Shown here one piece after another: positions 1 to 8,857 of a DNA stretch of 64,000 nt. Under the pieces are notes generated by a model. That model saw only the letters and a program-made list of their open reading frames with translations. It ran no database searches and was not told the DNA's origin. A program made the position numbers and the translations under genes. The stretch covers positions 124,001-188,000 of the forward strand of contig NZ_OY761810.1 of the NCBI RefSeq assembly GCF_963664915.1. Direction: 5' to 3'. Positions within the stretch are counted from its first letter, which is position 1; each line of letters starts with the position of its first letter. The stretch comes from an uncultured Caproiciproducens sp. (GTDB lineage Bacteria > Bacillota > Clostridia > Oscillospirales > Acutalibacteraceae).

Positions 1-533
1 ACGATAAAATATAAAATAATGGATAAAGCATAAAATACAAGCCGGCCAACAATTGAATGGGCAAAATAGAATATGCCGCTGCCATAGTAATAAACCATCA
101 TGCAAATAATAAATACGCGCAGAATGTTGGCAGCAAAAATCCATACAACCGCGCCGATGTTGATGCTCAATTTTTCAATCGTGCTATAGACGGGGAAAAA
201 CCAAAGCATAGCGGTAAATGCCATAATTTCAATAATTCCGGAACATTCCAAATCTATGTATAAGGAAATTACGGCCGACCTGGCATTGGGAACAAATAAA
301 ACCCCCAACTGAGTCGAGGCTTCGTATAAATGGGTAGCTTGTCCCAATAGCCCTGAAACATAGGCAACCAATCTCGAAAATGGAATCGTAACAGCAGGGC
401 TAATCCAAATCATCATAAAAATAAAGAACCCTACGCTTCCCCAAACGAAGGTAAAAAAATCCAATCTGGATCGATATCCTACCCTGAGAAAATAGAGCCA
501 TATGACAAAACAAATGATCGATATTGTCATCAT
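1..533 (-). CDS. xrtG: Exosortase family protein XrtG, partial (cut by window edge)
   Basis: Reading the minus strand from the ATG at 531-533 gives 177 open codons running off the left edge. The protein is a multi-pass membrane protein with the exosortase/archaeosortase triad in order: Cys in LECSGIIE, Arg in NILRVF and His in AHSIVGR. These match the family's predicted transpeptidase residues. XrtG is the Gram-positive branch, thought to cut and re-anchor proteins with a Firmicu-CTERM tail. Its start overlaps the stop of the upstream CTERM gene (ATGA), so the two are translationally coupled. Probably only a short C-terminal tail is missing. Direct biochemical proof for this branch is not known to me. 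Confidence 0.9.
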   Translation of the reverse strand, partial: MMTISIICFVIWLYFLRVGYRSRLDFFTFVWGSVGFFIFMMIWISPAVTIPFSRLVAYVSGLLGQATHLYEASTQLGVLFVPNARSAVISLYIDLECSGIIEIMAFTAMLWFFPVYSTIEKLSINIGAVVWIFAANILRVFIICMMVYYYGSGIFYFAHSIVGRLVFYALSIILYFI

Positions 534-1321
534 ACAGTCAGCTTCCCTTTCTTTTTATAAAATAAATATCCAACCCCGGCTATAGCGGCGCAAACGGTAA
601 TCCCGATGTAAGGCGCTGTATCCGTACCGGCACACGCAATGCGCCTGTACATTAAATTGGGTGTAAAAAATTCCAATACCCGGATATTTCCCGGGTCAAT
701 ATTTTGATTTTGTCTTTGAAATTCCGAATAGGGAATTTTCAACTCAAGCTCATCGTTAATGCCGCCCGCATTTCGTTTCAGCATCGCCAGAGAATCTTTT
801 GCAATAGAATTTGAAATGCCCGAGTCACGGTGTCTGACTTCCACCGGATGAAGCCCTGCGCCAAACGAACCGTTCGTTATGGTGCCCCCGCCCGGCAGTA
901 CAACTTGAAATGCGGCCATTTGTCCGTCACACCAAAATTGATAATCATAACCATTCAGGCTGGTGTACCAGTTTTTTGCCATAATAATATGTACATATAC
1001 ATATTTGTCATCTCTGTAAAGTGACATCTTATGACGAATGGTAGTGTTATAGGGTTTTCCGTTTTCATCGGTGATCGTAACTGTTTCATTTTTTTGCGTA
1101 ACCGGATTCCATTGATTTTCGAATATGTAAGGATTGTCCCAATTATATTCATATGAATACGGGACATTTACCCAATCATCAAAAGACCCGTCAATCTGAA
1201 TGACTTGATTACCGGAATCAGCGGGAATACTATGATCGGCAGCCGCAGCGTAAACTGGCGTCAAATTACTCAGAAAAATGAAGGAAATAAAAAACATTAT
1301 CAATACTTTTAATTTTTTCAC
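530..1321 (-). CDS. Secreted protein with Firmicu-CTERM sorting tail
   Basis: The 263-residue protein starts with GTG at 1321, behind a GGAGG site. It has a signal peptide (about residues 1-26, ending near VYAAAA). An extracellular domain opens with IDGSFDDW, a motif common in CBM9/DOMON-like beta-sandwich carbohydrate- or surface-binding domains. The C-terminus has the sorting layout: a short PYIG motif, a hydrophobic segment (ITVCAAIAGVGYLF) and a basic end (YKKKGK). It is the likely substrate of the XrtG exosortase encoded directly downstream with a 4-base overlap. The real ligand of the outer domain is unknown. Confidence 0.85.
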   Translation of the reverse strand: MKKLKVLIMFFISFIFLSNLTPVYAAAADHSIPADSGNQVIQIDGSFDDWVNVPYSYEYNWDNPYIFENQWNPVTQKNETVTITDENGKPYNTTIRHKMSLYRDDKYVYVHIIMAKNWYTSLNGYDYQFWCDGQMAAFQVVLPGGGTITNGSFGAGLHPVEVRHRDSGISNSIAKDSLAMLKRNAGGINDELELKIPYSEFQRQNQNIDPGNIRVLEFFTPNLMYRRIACAGTDTAPYIGITVCAAIAGVGYLFYKKKGKLTV

Positions 1322-1364
1322 TTATAATCCTCCAATTTATTAACACGGATAATCGATCGATTAA

Positions 1365-1742
1365 TTAACATGATAATAATATTTTATCTGAAATCGTAAA
1401 AACTCTGGTTGGAGACTCGCTGATCTCAAGCTTTAGCAAATCGTAATGATTTGTCAAGACGATTGACTGAAGATCGTTATAAAACAAAGTCCCTATATTT
1501 TCTACAGTTGGACTGGAATTTGCGAATGGTACCGTATTGTTTAAATACTTCCCTTTGTATTGTTCCAGATAATCGTCAATAATTTTTTCGATATATTCAT
1601 AACTCGCAAATACATTCCCCTGTTTTTCAAGATAAAGGACTATTTTCAAGGTGTGAAAATGTGCTTGCTGTTCGGATAACGATGTGTTCAAGTTATGAGC
1701 AATGTGGAGCTTAAATGTATATTTATATGCTCTGTAAGCCAT
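1365..1742 (-). CDS. 6-pyruvoyl-tetrahydropterin synthase-related protein of XrtG loci
   Basis: The 125-residue protein starts at an ATG behind GGAGG with short spacing. It keeps the zinc-binding His pattern of PTPS/QueD enzymes: IAHN near residue 15 and HFH near residue 28. It also has a later PTVENIG segment like the PTxEN of PTPS proteins. It lies just upstream of the CTERM gene on the same strand. A PTPS-related protein is a known companion of XrtG (TIGR03112, from memory). No pterin or queuosine pathway genes are nearby, so a role in the sorting system is more likely than cofactor synthesis. Its reaction is unknown. Confidence 0.75.
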   Translation of the reverse strand: MAYRAYKYTFKLHIAHNLNTSLSEQQAHFHTLKIVLYLEKQGNVFASYEYIEKIIDDYLEQYKGKYLNNTVPFANSSPTVENIGTLFYNDLQSIVLTNHYDLLKLEISESPTRVFTISDKILLSC

Positions 1743-1869
1743 ATTACCTCCAGCTTCATTATAAATTCTTTAATATATAAAGATTATATCATTGATTATA
1801 CATGCTTCTATTAAGTTAAACGAATTACCTTAATGTTACAGATTTAATTTCCAAAAGGAGTTGCCAACC

Positions 1870-3498
1870 TTGAACCAACAGCTTGGACCGTCTTTACTCA
1901 AACGAATACAAAGCTATTTATTTGAAAAACCAAATTCTTTGCCGGAATTATTATTTATGATTCTACGGTACTTGTTTCTTTTCACTTTTTTATGGATTTT
2001 CGTAAATATCTGTTTTTTTAACTCCAGCAGTATGTGTTTATTTAACATGCCATTGTCTGTTACAATTGCATGTATTGTTTTAATTATATTGTTCCTGTTA
2101 ATATATCAATTCAAGAAATATGCTCAAACACATTTTGCTTTTTACGGATTTATATCAAAGTTTAATGTATTGATTGCCGTGAGTGGTATATTGATTCTGT
2201 TTATTTTTCAAGTTGTAATGGCACGGGCGATCTACCGCCCAATCGGTTGGGATTGCGGTGCCATTGTTGAATGCGCGGTAAAAGGAGATTTGACATCTCA
2301 GCGTTTCTATTTTTCAACATATCCGAACAATCTGCTGATGTTCTATTTGTTAAAAAATTTGCTGGGTGTTTTTTTCTATTTCGGTGGGACAAATCACTGG
2401 TTGTTTTTATCTATCGTTAATATCTTGTTGGTTGATCTGACAATCTATCTGGTGTTTACTGTCTGTAAAAAACTGTTTGGCCTTGCCTGCGGGTTTACCT
2501 CATATGCATTATTTGTTATGATATTTGGTCTTTCGCCATGGTTGGTTGTACCTTATTCCGATACTTTCGCCATGGTGTTTTCTCCTTTGATTATTTTAAT
2601 GTTTTTAAACTTCCAGAGAACAGGCCGTGTTTTCTGGAAGGGCGTTTACTTGTTTCTGGTTGGATTCTTATCCGTCATCGGCTATTATATCAAACCGTAT
2701 ACTCTGATCGTATTGATTTCGATTTTAATCTATTTATTCGTTCGCAGCATAAACAGCTTAAAAAGATTCGGCTTTTTTGTGTTAGCTTTACTGATCGCTG
2801 TGACAGGCGTATCGGCTTCCTATTTTTTGTACAATGTTACTGTGAAAGATCCCTATTCAAATGTTCTGGATTATTCCCAGTCCCTGCCAATGTCATACTA
2901 TTTTATGATGGGGTTAAATACCGCGGTATCCGGGGGAACCGGTAAAACGCTGTATGGAGCATACAGTGATAAAGACAACTTGTTTGTGTACAGTCTGCCT
3001 ACCCAGCAGACGAAACAGACGGAGACTCTAAAAGAAGCAATGAGGCGAATTCATGCTTACACTCCAACAGGATACGCACGGTTTTTGTCCAACAAAGCCA
3101 ATTGGGTGTTCAGTGACGGAACCTTTTGGGTTGAGGGAGAAGGCTATGATGTAGATGCGCCGAGTGTATCAACTTCGGCCTTCAGTCAATGGGTTCAAAG
3201 TTATTTCCGTTTTTACGGCGCGAATTATTTCAGCTTTGCAACTTTCGCACAGGCGATATGGGTAATCCTGTTGTTCTTACTGATCTGCCCCTTATTTAAT
3301 AACAGCAATGATTTTAAAAAATCATTGGTAAATGTTCTGAGAATAGCAGTTTTAGGGTTCCTGCTTTATCAAATGTTATTTGAAGCTCGTTCCCGCTATA
3401 TTATTGCGGTGCTTCCGGTTATCATCATTTTATCGACAAGTGGATTTTCAAATTTTCATGAAAATTTTTACAGCTATCATGAAAATAACATAAAGTAG
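1870..3498 (+). CDS. Polytopic membrane protein of XrtG loci, possible lipid-linked glycosyltransferase
   Basis: The protein has about 542 residues and many membrane segments. The longest frame begins at a TTG directly touching the AAAAGGAG site, so the TTG at 1870, nine bases away, is the better start. The loop after the third membrane segment holds YRPIGWDCGAIVECA. This has the conserved Tyr/Asp of the integral membrane family that travels with XrtG (TIGR03766, from memory). The fold resembles GT-C glycosyltransferases with an acidic first outer loop. It diverges from the PTPS-CTERM-xrtG operon. A sugar-transfer role on the sorted protein is an inference only. Confidence 0.75.
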   Translation: MNQQLGPSLLKRIQSYLFEKPNSLPELLFMILRYLFLFTFLWIFVNICFFNSSSMCLFNMPLSVTIACIVLIILFLLIYQFKKYAQTHFAFYGFISKFNVLIAVSGILILFIFQVVMARAIYRPIGWDCGAIVECAVKGDLTSQRFYFSTYPNNLLMFYLLKNLLGVFFYFGGTNHWLFLSIVNILLVDLTIYLVFTVCKKLFGLACGFTSYALFVMIFGLSPWLVVPYSDTFAMVFSPLIILMFLNFQRTGRVFWKGVYLFLVGFLSVIGYYIKPYTLIVLISILIYLFVRSINSLKRFGFFVLALLIAVTGVSASYFLYNVTVKDPYSNVLDYSQSLPMSYYFMMGLNTAVSGGTGKTLYGAYSDKDNLFVYSLPTQQTKQTETLKEAMRRIHAYTPTGYARFLSNKANWVFSDGTFWVEGEGYDVDAPSVSTSAFSQWVQSYFRFYGANYFSFATFAQAIWVILLFLLICPLFNNSNDFKKSLVNVLRIAVLGFLLYQMLFEARSRYIIAVLPVIIILSTSGFSNFHENFYSYHENNIK

Positions 3499-3540
3499 TT
3501 TGCACCTTTCTCACTGCTTTCGAATACATCTCTGAGTATA

Positions 3541-3574
3541 AAACAAGGACAAAGCAAATGCTTTGTCCTTGTTT
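3541..3574. terminator. Bidirectional Rho-independent terminator
   Basis: A near-perfect inverted repeat has arms AAACAAGGACAAAGCA and TGCTTTGTCCTTGTTT, with T- and A-rich ends on both sides. It lies between the convergent XrtG-locus membrane protein and the MBL hydrolase. Confidence 0.9.
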
Positions 3575-3646
3575 TGACATAAGGCTGTGAAACGCTCAAA
3601 AAGCTGGGAGAAAATGAAAATGTGAGGGACTGGAGCGTTATTAATC

Positions 3647-4531
3647 TTATTTGTTCACTGTTACCCAGCACAATTTATTATTTATAAACCCGGTATTGAT
3701 CATTCCGTTATCATGGAGATACGCAAGATAAGAGCGAACCGTGCTTCCGACAAGGACATATTGGTTAAAGTCCATATTTAAATTGTATCTTTCAAAAACA
3801 GCTTTTAAAATATCATCAAAACTGATTGCATCGACACAAATTTTTTTCAGGTTATCGATAATATCACTTACCTTTTTCAGGTTAGCTTCCACCAAATGCC
3901 CTATATTTTCTGTGGGTTCTGCGTGAGCGGGTATAAACAATCTGCCTTCAAGTGTTTTTACTTTTTCGAGACTTTGTATGTAACTGGCGACATCATAAAG
4001 AAAAGAAATATGGTATTTCTCGATAATATTTTCGCTGGTTAGGCAATCTGCCAAAAACCAAACATCATCACAAGTTTTCAATGCTGTCATAGAAAGGGAA
4101 TGTCCGTTAATAGCTGTCATTTGTAGCCCTTCCGGTAAAACATCTTCCGTCAGTTCCAGCACATCACTGCTTTGTGCAAATAAAAATTTATTGCGAAGTT
4201 CTTTGCAGGGGAATCCTCCATAAAGAAAAGATGGTTCTAATATAGGGTCGTTTATGAAAGCCCGGTCTATTCCGGCAGCATAAATTGAACAGCCTGTCCG
4301 CTGCTGCAATAAATTATTTCCACCAATATGATCTGCGTGTGAGTGAGTGTTAATAATCATTTTTAACACCCAATGATTTGCTTCGAGGATTTTCTGAACT
4401 TTCTTTCCGGCGTCCTTGTCATTGCCACTGTCAATAAGGCAAATATCCGTGTCATTAATTTTAAAAATACCCATTTTAGCAGGACAATTGATATAATATG
4501 TTTTTTCTCCAACTTGCTGTAATTCGTACAT
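3647..4531 (-). CDS. Metallo-beta-lactamase-fold hydrolase
   Basis: The 294-residue cytoplasmic enzyme has the MBL metal motif HSHADHIGG near residue 63, a later metal Asp in WFLADCL and a His in PAHAEP. The C-terminal 80 residues look like a winged-helix cap (VRSYLAYLHDNGMI), as in several MBL hydrolases of glyoxalase-II type. The ATG is preceded by GGAGT with good spacing. It sits just downstream of the broken beta-CASP gene on the same strand and may share its transcript. The substrate cannot be told from the sequence. Confidence 0.8.
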   Translation of the reverse strand: MYELQQVGEKTYYINCPAKMGIFKINDTDICLIDSGNDKDAGKKVQKILEANHWVLKMIINTHSHADHIGGNNLLQQRTGCSIYAAGIDRAFINDPILEPSFLYGGFPCKELRNKFLFAQSSDVLELTEDVLPEGLQMTAINGHSLSMTALKTCDDVWFLADCLTSENIIEKYHISFLYDVASYIQSLEKVKTLEGRLFIPAHAEPTENIGHLVEANLKKVSDIIDNLKKICVDAISFDDILKAVFERYNLNMDFNQYVLVGSTVRSYLAYLHDNGMINTGFINNKLCWVTVNK

Positions 4532-4553
4532 TTCTTTTACTCCTTCCCTGTAT

Positions 4554-5760
4554 TTAGTCCAATTTTATAACATCCCGAGCCTCTACCTGAATTTTTGCAT
4601 ACTCGTCTGTGAGCCATGGTACGTTTTGTACAGCAACCGGCAATATCTTTGCGGGTTTTACCGTATCCACAAGAGCCTTCAGCGCCATGGCATCAGCATG
4701 CCCGCTATTGCGCAGCGTGACGACCTCAAGCCCCTTATCCGCAGCAAAGGCTAGAAACTCTTGCGTTGCAGCACTGTTCCAACTTTCTTCGGGCAGCGTA
4801 TTGATTATAAGCCCATCACTGAATTTCTTACTTTGAAACAGCGATTTCATGAATTTTTTCATAGTGGTTCGAATACACATCACATATTTTTGCGTTCCAA
4901 TCTCAGACTTACTTAACCGCGGCAATTCCGTAAACATTTTGTAGCGAAAATGATCTTCCTTGTAGCCGGCTGTAAGATAGGCTCTGACACCGACCCAGCC
5001 CGCCGGGTTCGGCATAGCCTTGCCCGCTGCACAGGCAATCTGCGACAGATATAGATCTTCTAAAAAAATACGCTTATTGCGTTTTGCAGCAAGAAACATC
5101 GTCGCGGCACGGTCAAAATCTGTCAGATCCTGTAATATAAAAACGGGTCCTTTTTTGTCGCCAATCAGTTTTGCGGCCTTTTCCTCCATGTCGCGCTCCG
5201 TTACAAGGTTAACGTCTTCTTTTGCAATCACACCGCGCTCGCAAATCAGCACATCCACCTTTTCAGGCAGGTTTTTCAACATTTCTTCAAAGCTTTTGCG
5301 GCCGTTTGCACGATAATCTCCAGTATACAAAACTTTTTTTCCATCCCCTTCAATCAAAAGAAGATATCCGTCAAATAACATATCATCAAACCAGACAGGG
5401 CGTAACTTTAATATCCCCTGCCGTAATGGAAACGCCGCTTTCGTAAAACCCCGCGAAATCACAGGGCCTTATGGCTTTGTATGTTGCCGCGGCCGCAGTG
5501 ATCCTGCCCGCCAGCTTTCCGGTATACACAGGCACACTCTCCAGAAAGCCATGCACCAGGGTAATATGGTCAGCCGCGTAGTGAGAAAGAAACACCGCAT
5601 TAATATTTGAAAAGTTATATTGCGCCTGCAAATCCGGAAGCCGAAACACCTCGTTTTCTTCCAGATTTACGCCCCCATCCAGAAGGATTTTTGCTTTTGA
5701 GGTAACAATTTCTATGATAGCATTTTTCTGTTCCGCAGTCCGGTGTATTTTTATATTCAT
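4554..5760 (-). pseudogene. Beta-CASP/MBL-fold exonuclease-like gene with a +1 frameshift
   Basis: Two overlapping minus-strand frames together make one MBL-fold protein. Frame 1 (5760 down to about 5388) ends GDIKVTPCLV and then stops. Frame 2 carries on with DDMLFDGYLLLIEG and the TGDY motif and runs to 4554. Removing one T from the TTT run (AAA at 5388-5390 on the plus strand) joins them into about 400 residues. The N-terminal motif is SHYAADH rather than the usual HxHxDH. The C-terminus has the SGHAD motif typical of beta-CASP RNA-processing enzymes. It could be a true pseudogene, a sequencing error or, less likely, a recoded gene. The reading frame is otherwise intact. Confidence 0.8.
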
Positions 5761-5914
5761 CTTGTCTTCCTTTTTTCATTTAATATCATTAACAAATGAT
5801 TGTTTGGATGCAGTCTTAGTATATTCTTATATTATATCCTTTTCAACAAATGAAGTTGTATTTTTGGAATATGAATGCTTTTAAACAATTGAGCTTCCGC
5901 TCATAAATAAGGAA

Positions 5915-5940
5915 CAGCGCCGGCCAGAAGGTCGGCGCTG
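5915..5940 (-). terminator. Terminator of the cellobiose phosphorylase gene
   Basis: The hairpin has arms CAGCGCCG and CGGCGCTG. Read on the minus strand it is followed by TTCCTTATTT. It lies 50 bases past the GH94 stop codon. Confidence 0.75.
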
Positions 5941-5989
5941 CTTCTATATACCCATTGAAGGGTGGTGGGAGGAGGAGTATGTTTGTTTA

Positions 5990-8425
5990 TCAGCCCATGC
6001 AGACATGGACGACATGTTTTTGTCCATCGCCGCAAACCGGAAGGATATTCCCAGTCACCGGTTCGCCATCAAGCGTCATGCTTTTGATGCCTTTACTCTT
6101 ACCCGACGTATTGTCAATTTCAATGAAATAAGTTGAACCGCGGAATTTGCGTTCCACTGTAAAACTGCCGAAATCTGCCGGAATACAGGGGTCGATCTCA
6201 AGACCGTCAAATTGCGGACGAATTCCCAGAATGAATTGGGAAACATCGTAAAAACTCCATGCAGCCGTACCGGTCAGCCAAGAGTTTTTTGCCTCACCAT
6301 GTCTTGCCGCGTCACGCCCCGCAATCATCTGTGCATAAGCATAAGGCTCGGTGCGGTGTATTTCACTGATCTGTTCCGTGTAAGCGGGGCAGGTCTTTTT
6401 ATATACAGAGAAAGCCTTGTCACCACGGCCAATGACTGTTTCCGCAATGGAAATCCAAGGATTATTATGGCAGAAAATTCCGCCGTTTTCTTTATATCCG
6501 GGAGGATAGGAGGAAATTTCACCCAAATTGAGGTGATACGAGGTATAGGACGGCCAATTCATCACAATTCCATATTTTGTGTCAAGATGTTTATATACGG
6601 AGTCAAGCGCGCGTTCTGCCAGTCCTCCGCTCACACCGACCCCGGCCATGACGCAGAAGCCCTGTGATTCAATAAACAGCTTGCCTTCATCGCACTCTTG
6701 GCTGCCGATCTTGTCGCCGAACGCGTCATATGCGCGCAAAAACCATTCTCCGTCCCAACCGTCTTTCAGTATGGCATCGGTCATATTCTGCACTTCCCGC
6801 TGTGCGCGTTCCGCCTCTTCCGCAAACCCTGACCTGCGAAAAATTTCAGCGTACGCCGGGCCGATTGAAACGAACAGGCCCGCGATAAACACCGACTCCG
6901 CAATGCCGCTTTCAAAATTTGTGCAGGTTTGAAAGGATTCGCCCGGCGTTTTGGAAAAGCAGTTCAGATTTAAGCAGTCATTCCAGTCGGCGCGGCCGAT
7001 CAGCGGAAGTTTATGCGGGCCAAGGTTGTTCAGCACGTGGTCAAACGAACGCTTTAAATGTTCCATCATCGGTTTCGCTTTTGTTTCCACATTATCAAAA
7101 GGAACCTGTTCCTGTAAAATCGACCAATCTCCGGTTTCTTTAATATAAGCGATAACGCCGAAAATCAGCCACAGCGAGTCATCGTTGAATCCGCTCCCGA
7201 CTTCAAGATTGCCCCGTTTGGTCAGGGGCTGGTATTGATGGTAGGCGCTTCCATCTTCCATCTGCGTTGCGGCGATATCCAGAATGCGAATCCTTGCGCG
7301 GGAAGGAATCAGATGCACAAAGCCGAGTAAATCCTGTGCGGAATCGCGAAAGCCCATTCCTCTACCGATTCCGGATTCGAAGTAGGAAGCGGAGCGGGAC
7401 AAATTAAAGGTCACCATACACTGATACTGGTTCCAGATATTTACCATACGGTTCAGCTTATCATCTTTGCTTTCTATATGATAATTCGAAAGCAAACTAT
7501 CCCAGTATTCTTTGAGCTGATTCAGGGCGGCGCTGACCTGCCCGTCTGTCGAAAAAGCGCTTATCAGCTTTTGAGCGGGTGCTTTATTAATCACGTTGGG
7601 CGATTCCCATTTTTGGTCCTCCGGGTTTTCACAATAACCCAGCACAAAGATAAGACTTTTTTCCTCGCCGGGGGCAAGGGTTACGTTGATGCAATGGGAA
7701 CCAATTGGCGCCCAGCCGCTTGCAACGGAATCGTTGGCTTTTCCGCTATACACCGAGTCCGGTCTGTCAAATCCATTATATAACCCTAAAAAAGATTCGC
7801 GGTCCGTATCAAAGCCGTCAATCGGAGCATTTACGCTGAATACCGCGTAATGATTGCGGCGCTCACGATATTCGGATTTATGATATATTGTACTGCCGAT
7901 GACTTCCACTTCACCGATGTTGAAATTACGCTGAAAATTCGTCATGTCGTCGTATGCATTCCAAAGACAGAACTCAACAAAAGAAAACACCTGAAAGCTT
8001 TTTGGCTCACCGGTGGTGTTCTTCATCGTCAGGCGATTCACCTCGCAGTTTGCGCCAATCGGCACAAACGAGGTCTGTATTGCGTTCAGGCCGTTTTTAC
8101 TGGAGTCAAAAATACTGTAGCCCAGCCCATGACGGCACTCGTAAGAGTCCAACTGCATTTTTACCGGCGCCCAGCCCGGGTTCCAGACCGTCCCTCCGTC
8201 GTTTATATAAAAGTATCGCCCGCCTGCGTCCGTTGGCACATTGTTATAACGATATCGCGTAAGGCGAAGCATACGCGCATCTTTATAGAAGCAATATCCT
8301 CCCGATGTATTTGAAATGAGCGAAAAAAAGTTTTCGTTTCCAAGATAATTAATCCAAGGGTAAGGGGTATCCGGCCGGGTTATCACATATTCCTTCCGGG
8401 CGTCGTCAAAATGTCCGAATTTCAT
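5990..8425 (-). CDS. cbp: Cellobiose phosphorylase (GH94)
   Basis: The enzyme splits cellobiose with phosphate into glucose 1-phosphate and glucose in the cytoplasm, saving one ATP compared with hydrolysis. The 811-residue length fits true cellobiose phosphorylases. The N-terminal beta-sandwich starts KFGHFDD. The (alpha/alpha)6 barrel carries [10 protein letters not shown] near residue 480, whose Asp is the general acid. The longest frame starts at a TTG only three bases from AGGAGG, so the ATG at 8425, nine bases away, is chosen. It diverges from lacI and has a matching operator downstream of its promoter. A cellodextrin preference is possible but less likely. Confidence 0.92.
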   Translation of the reverse strand: MKFGHFDDARKEYVITRPDTPYPWINYLGNENFFSLISNTSGGYCFYKDARMLRLTRYRYNNVPTDAGGRYFYINDGGTVWNPGWAPVKMQLDSYECRHGLGYSIFDSSKNGLNAIQTSFVPIGANCEVNRLTMKNTTGEPKSFQVFSFVEFCLWNAYDDMTNFQRNFNIGEVEVIGSTIYHKSEYRERRNHYAVFSVNAPIDGFDTDRESFLGLYNGFDRPDSVYSGKANDSVASGWAPIGSHCINVTLAPGEEKSLIFVLGYCENPEDQKWESPNVINKAPAQKLISAFSTDGQVSAALNQLKEYWDSLLSNYHIESKDDKLNRMVNIWNQYQCMVTFNLSRSASYFESGIGRGMGFRDSAQDLLGFVHLIPSRARIRILDIAATQMEDGSAYHQYQPLTKRGNLEVGSGFNDDSLWLIFGVIAYIKETGDWSILQEQVPFDNVETKAKPMMEHLKRSFDHVLNNLGPHKLPLIGRADWNDCLNLNCFSKTPGESFQTCTNFESGIAESVFIAGLFVSIGPAYAEIFRRSGFAEEAERAQREVQNMTDAILKDGWDGEWFLRAYDAFGDKIGSQECDEGKLFIESQGFCVMAGVGVSGGLAERALDSVYKHLDTKYGIVMNWPSYTSYHLNLGEISSYPPGYKENGGIFCHNNPWISIAETVIGRGDKAFSVYKKTCPAYTEQISEIHRTEPYAYAQMIAGRDAARHGEAKNSWLTGTAAWSFYDVSQFILGIRPQFDGLEIDPCIPADFGSFTVERKFRGSTYFIEIDNTSGKSKGIKSMTLDGEPVTGNILPVCGDGQKHVVHVCMG

Positions 8426-8461
8426 AGACAAGTTCCTCCTAATGCTTTGTTTAACCGCAAA

Positions 8462-8478
8462 TTACGAAAACGATTTAG
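8462..8478. promoter_or_regulatory. LacI-type operator 1 (cellobiose regulon)
   Basis: The 17-mer TTACGAAAACGATTTAG is identical to the copy in front of lacI. Its core AAAACGATTT has the AAAnCGnTTT layout typical of LacI/GalR operators. It lies about 25 bases into the GH94 transcript, where a bound repressor would block elongation. Confidence 0.75.
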
Positions 8479-8510
8479 TAATCAGACAAAACATTAAACC
8501 TATTTTCTCT

Positions 8511-8539
8511 ATAGTAAAGGTATTCTGAAATAAAATCAA
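8511..8539 (-). promoter_or_regulatory. Promoter of the GH94 gene
   Basis: On the minus strand, TTGATT and TACTAT are separated by 17 bases. The start would fall near 8504, just ahead of operator 1. Confidence 0.6.
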
Positions 8540-8667
8540 GTAGTTTTTCAGATTTAGCAGATTATACGAATAATAGCTATGATATTGCACGATTTTAAAC
8601 TGAAACGGATTGATTAACACTGGTTTTTATCATATATATCAATAGCAGTTAAGACTTTTGCTATCTA

Positions 8668-8684
8668 CTAAACTGTTTTCGTAA
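8668..8684. promoter_or_regulatory. LacI-type operator 2, inverted (cellobiose regulon)
   Basis: The reverse complement reads TTACGAAAACAGTTTAG, which matches operators 1 and 3 at 15 of 17 positions. The site lies midway between the two promoters and could act as an auxiliary looping site. The rest of 8540-8780 is AT-rich with no gene. Confidence 0.6.
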
Positions 8685-8783
8685 ATAATACTTTTACGAG
8701 AAAAATACAAGTTTACATTTTTAGACAAAAAGTGCAAGATAATAATATTTATAAAAAAATACATATTATTATTTAAAATACAC

Positions 8784-8812
8784 TTGAAAAACTATGAATA
8801 TTGGATTATACT
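8784..8812 (+). promoter_or_regulatory. Promoter of lacI
   Basis: TTGAAA and TATACT are separated by 17 bases. The predicted start (about 8819) falls inside operator 3, which implies autorepression. Confidence 0.7.
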
Positions 8813-8814
8813 AA

Positions 8815-8831
8815 TTTACGAAAACGATTTA
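8815..8831. promoter_or_regulatory. LacI-type operator 3 (lacI autoregulation)
   Basis: This is an exact copy of the 17-mer TTACGAAAACGATTTAG. It covers the lacI transcription start and ends 26 bases before the chosen ATG. Its position supports taking 8858, not 8801, as the lacI start. Confidence 0.75.
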
Positions 8832-8857
8832 GAAATTTTAGACAGGGGAAGGGTCCT

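Noticed and set aside
57-263. 68-residue plus-strand frame at the left edge
   Set aside because: It is the antisense of the xrtG exosortase gene, has no ribosome site and no recognisable domain.
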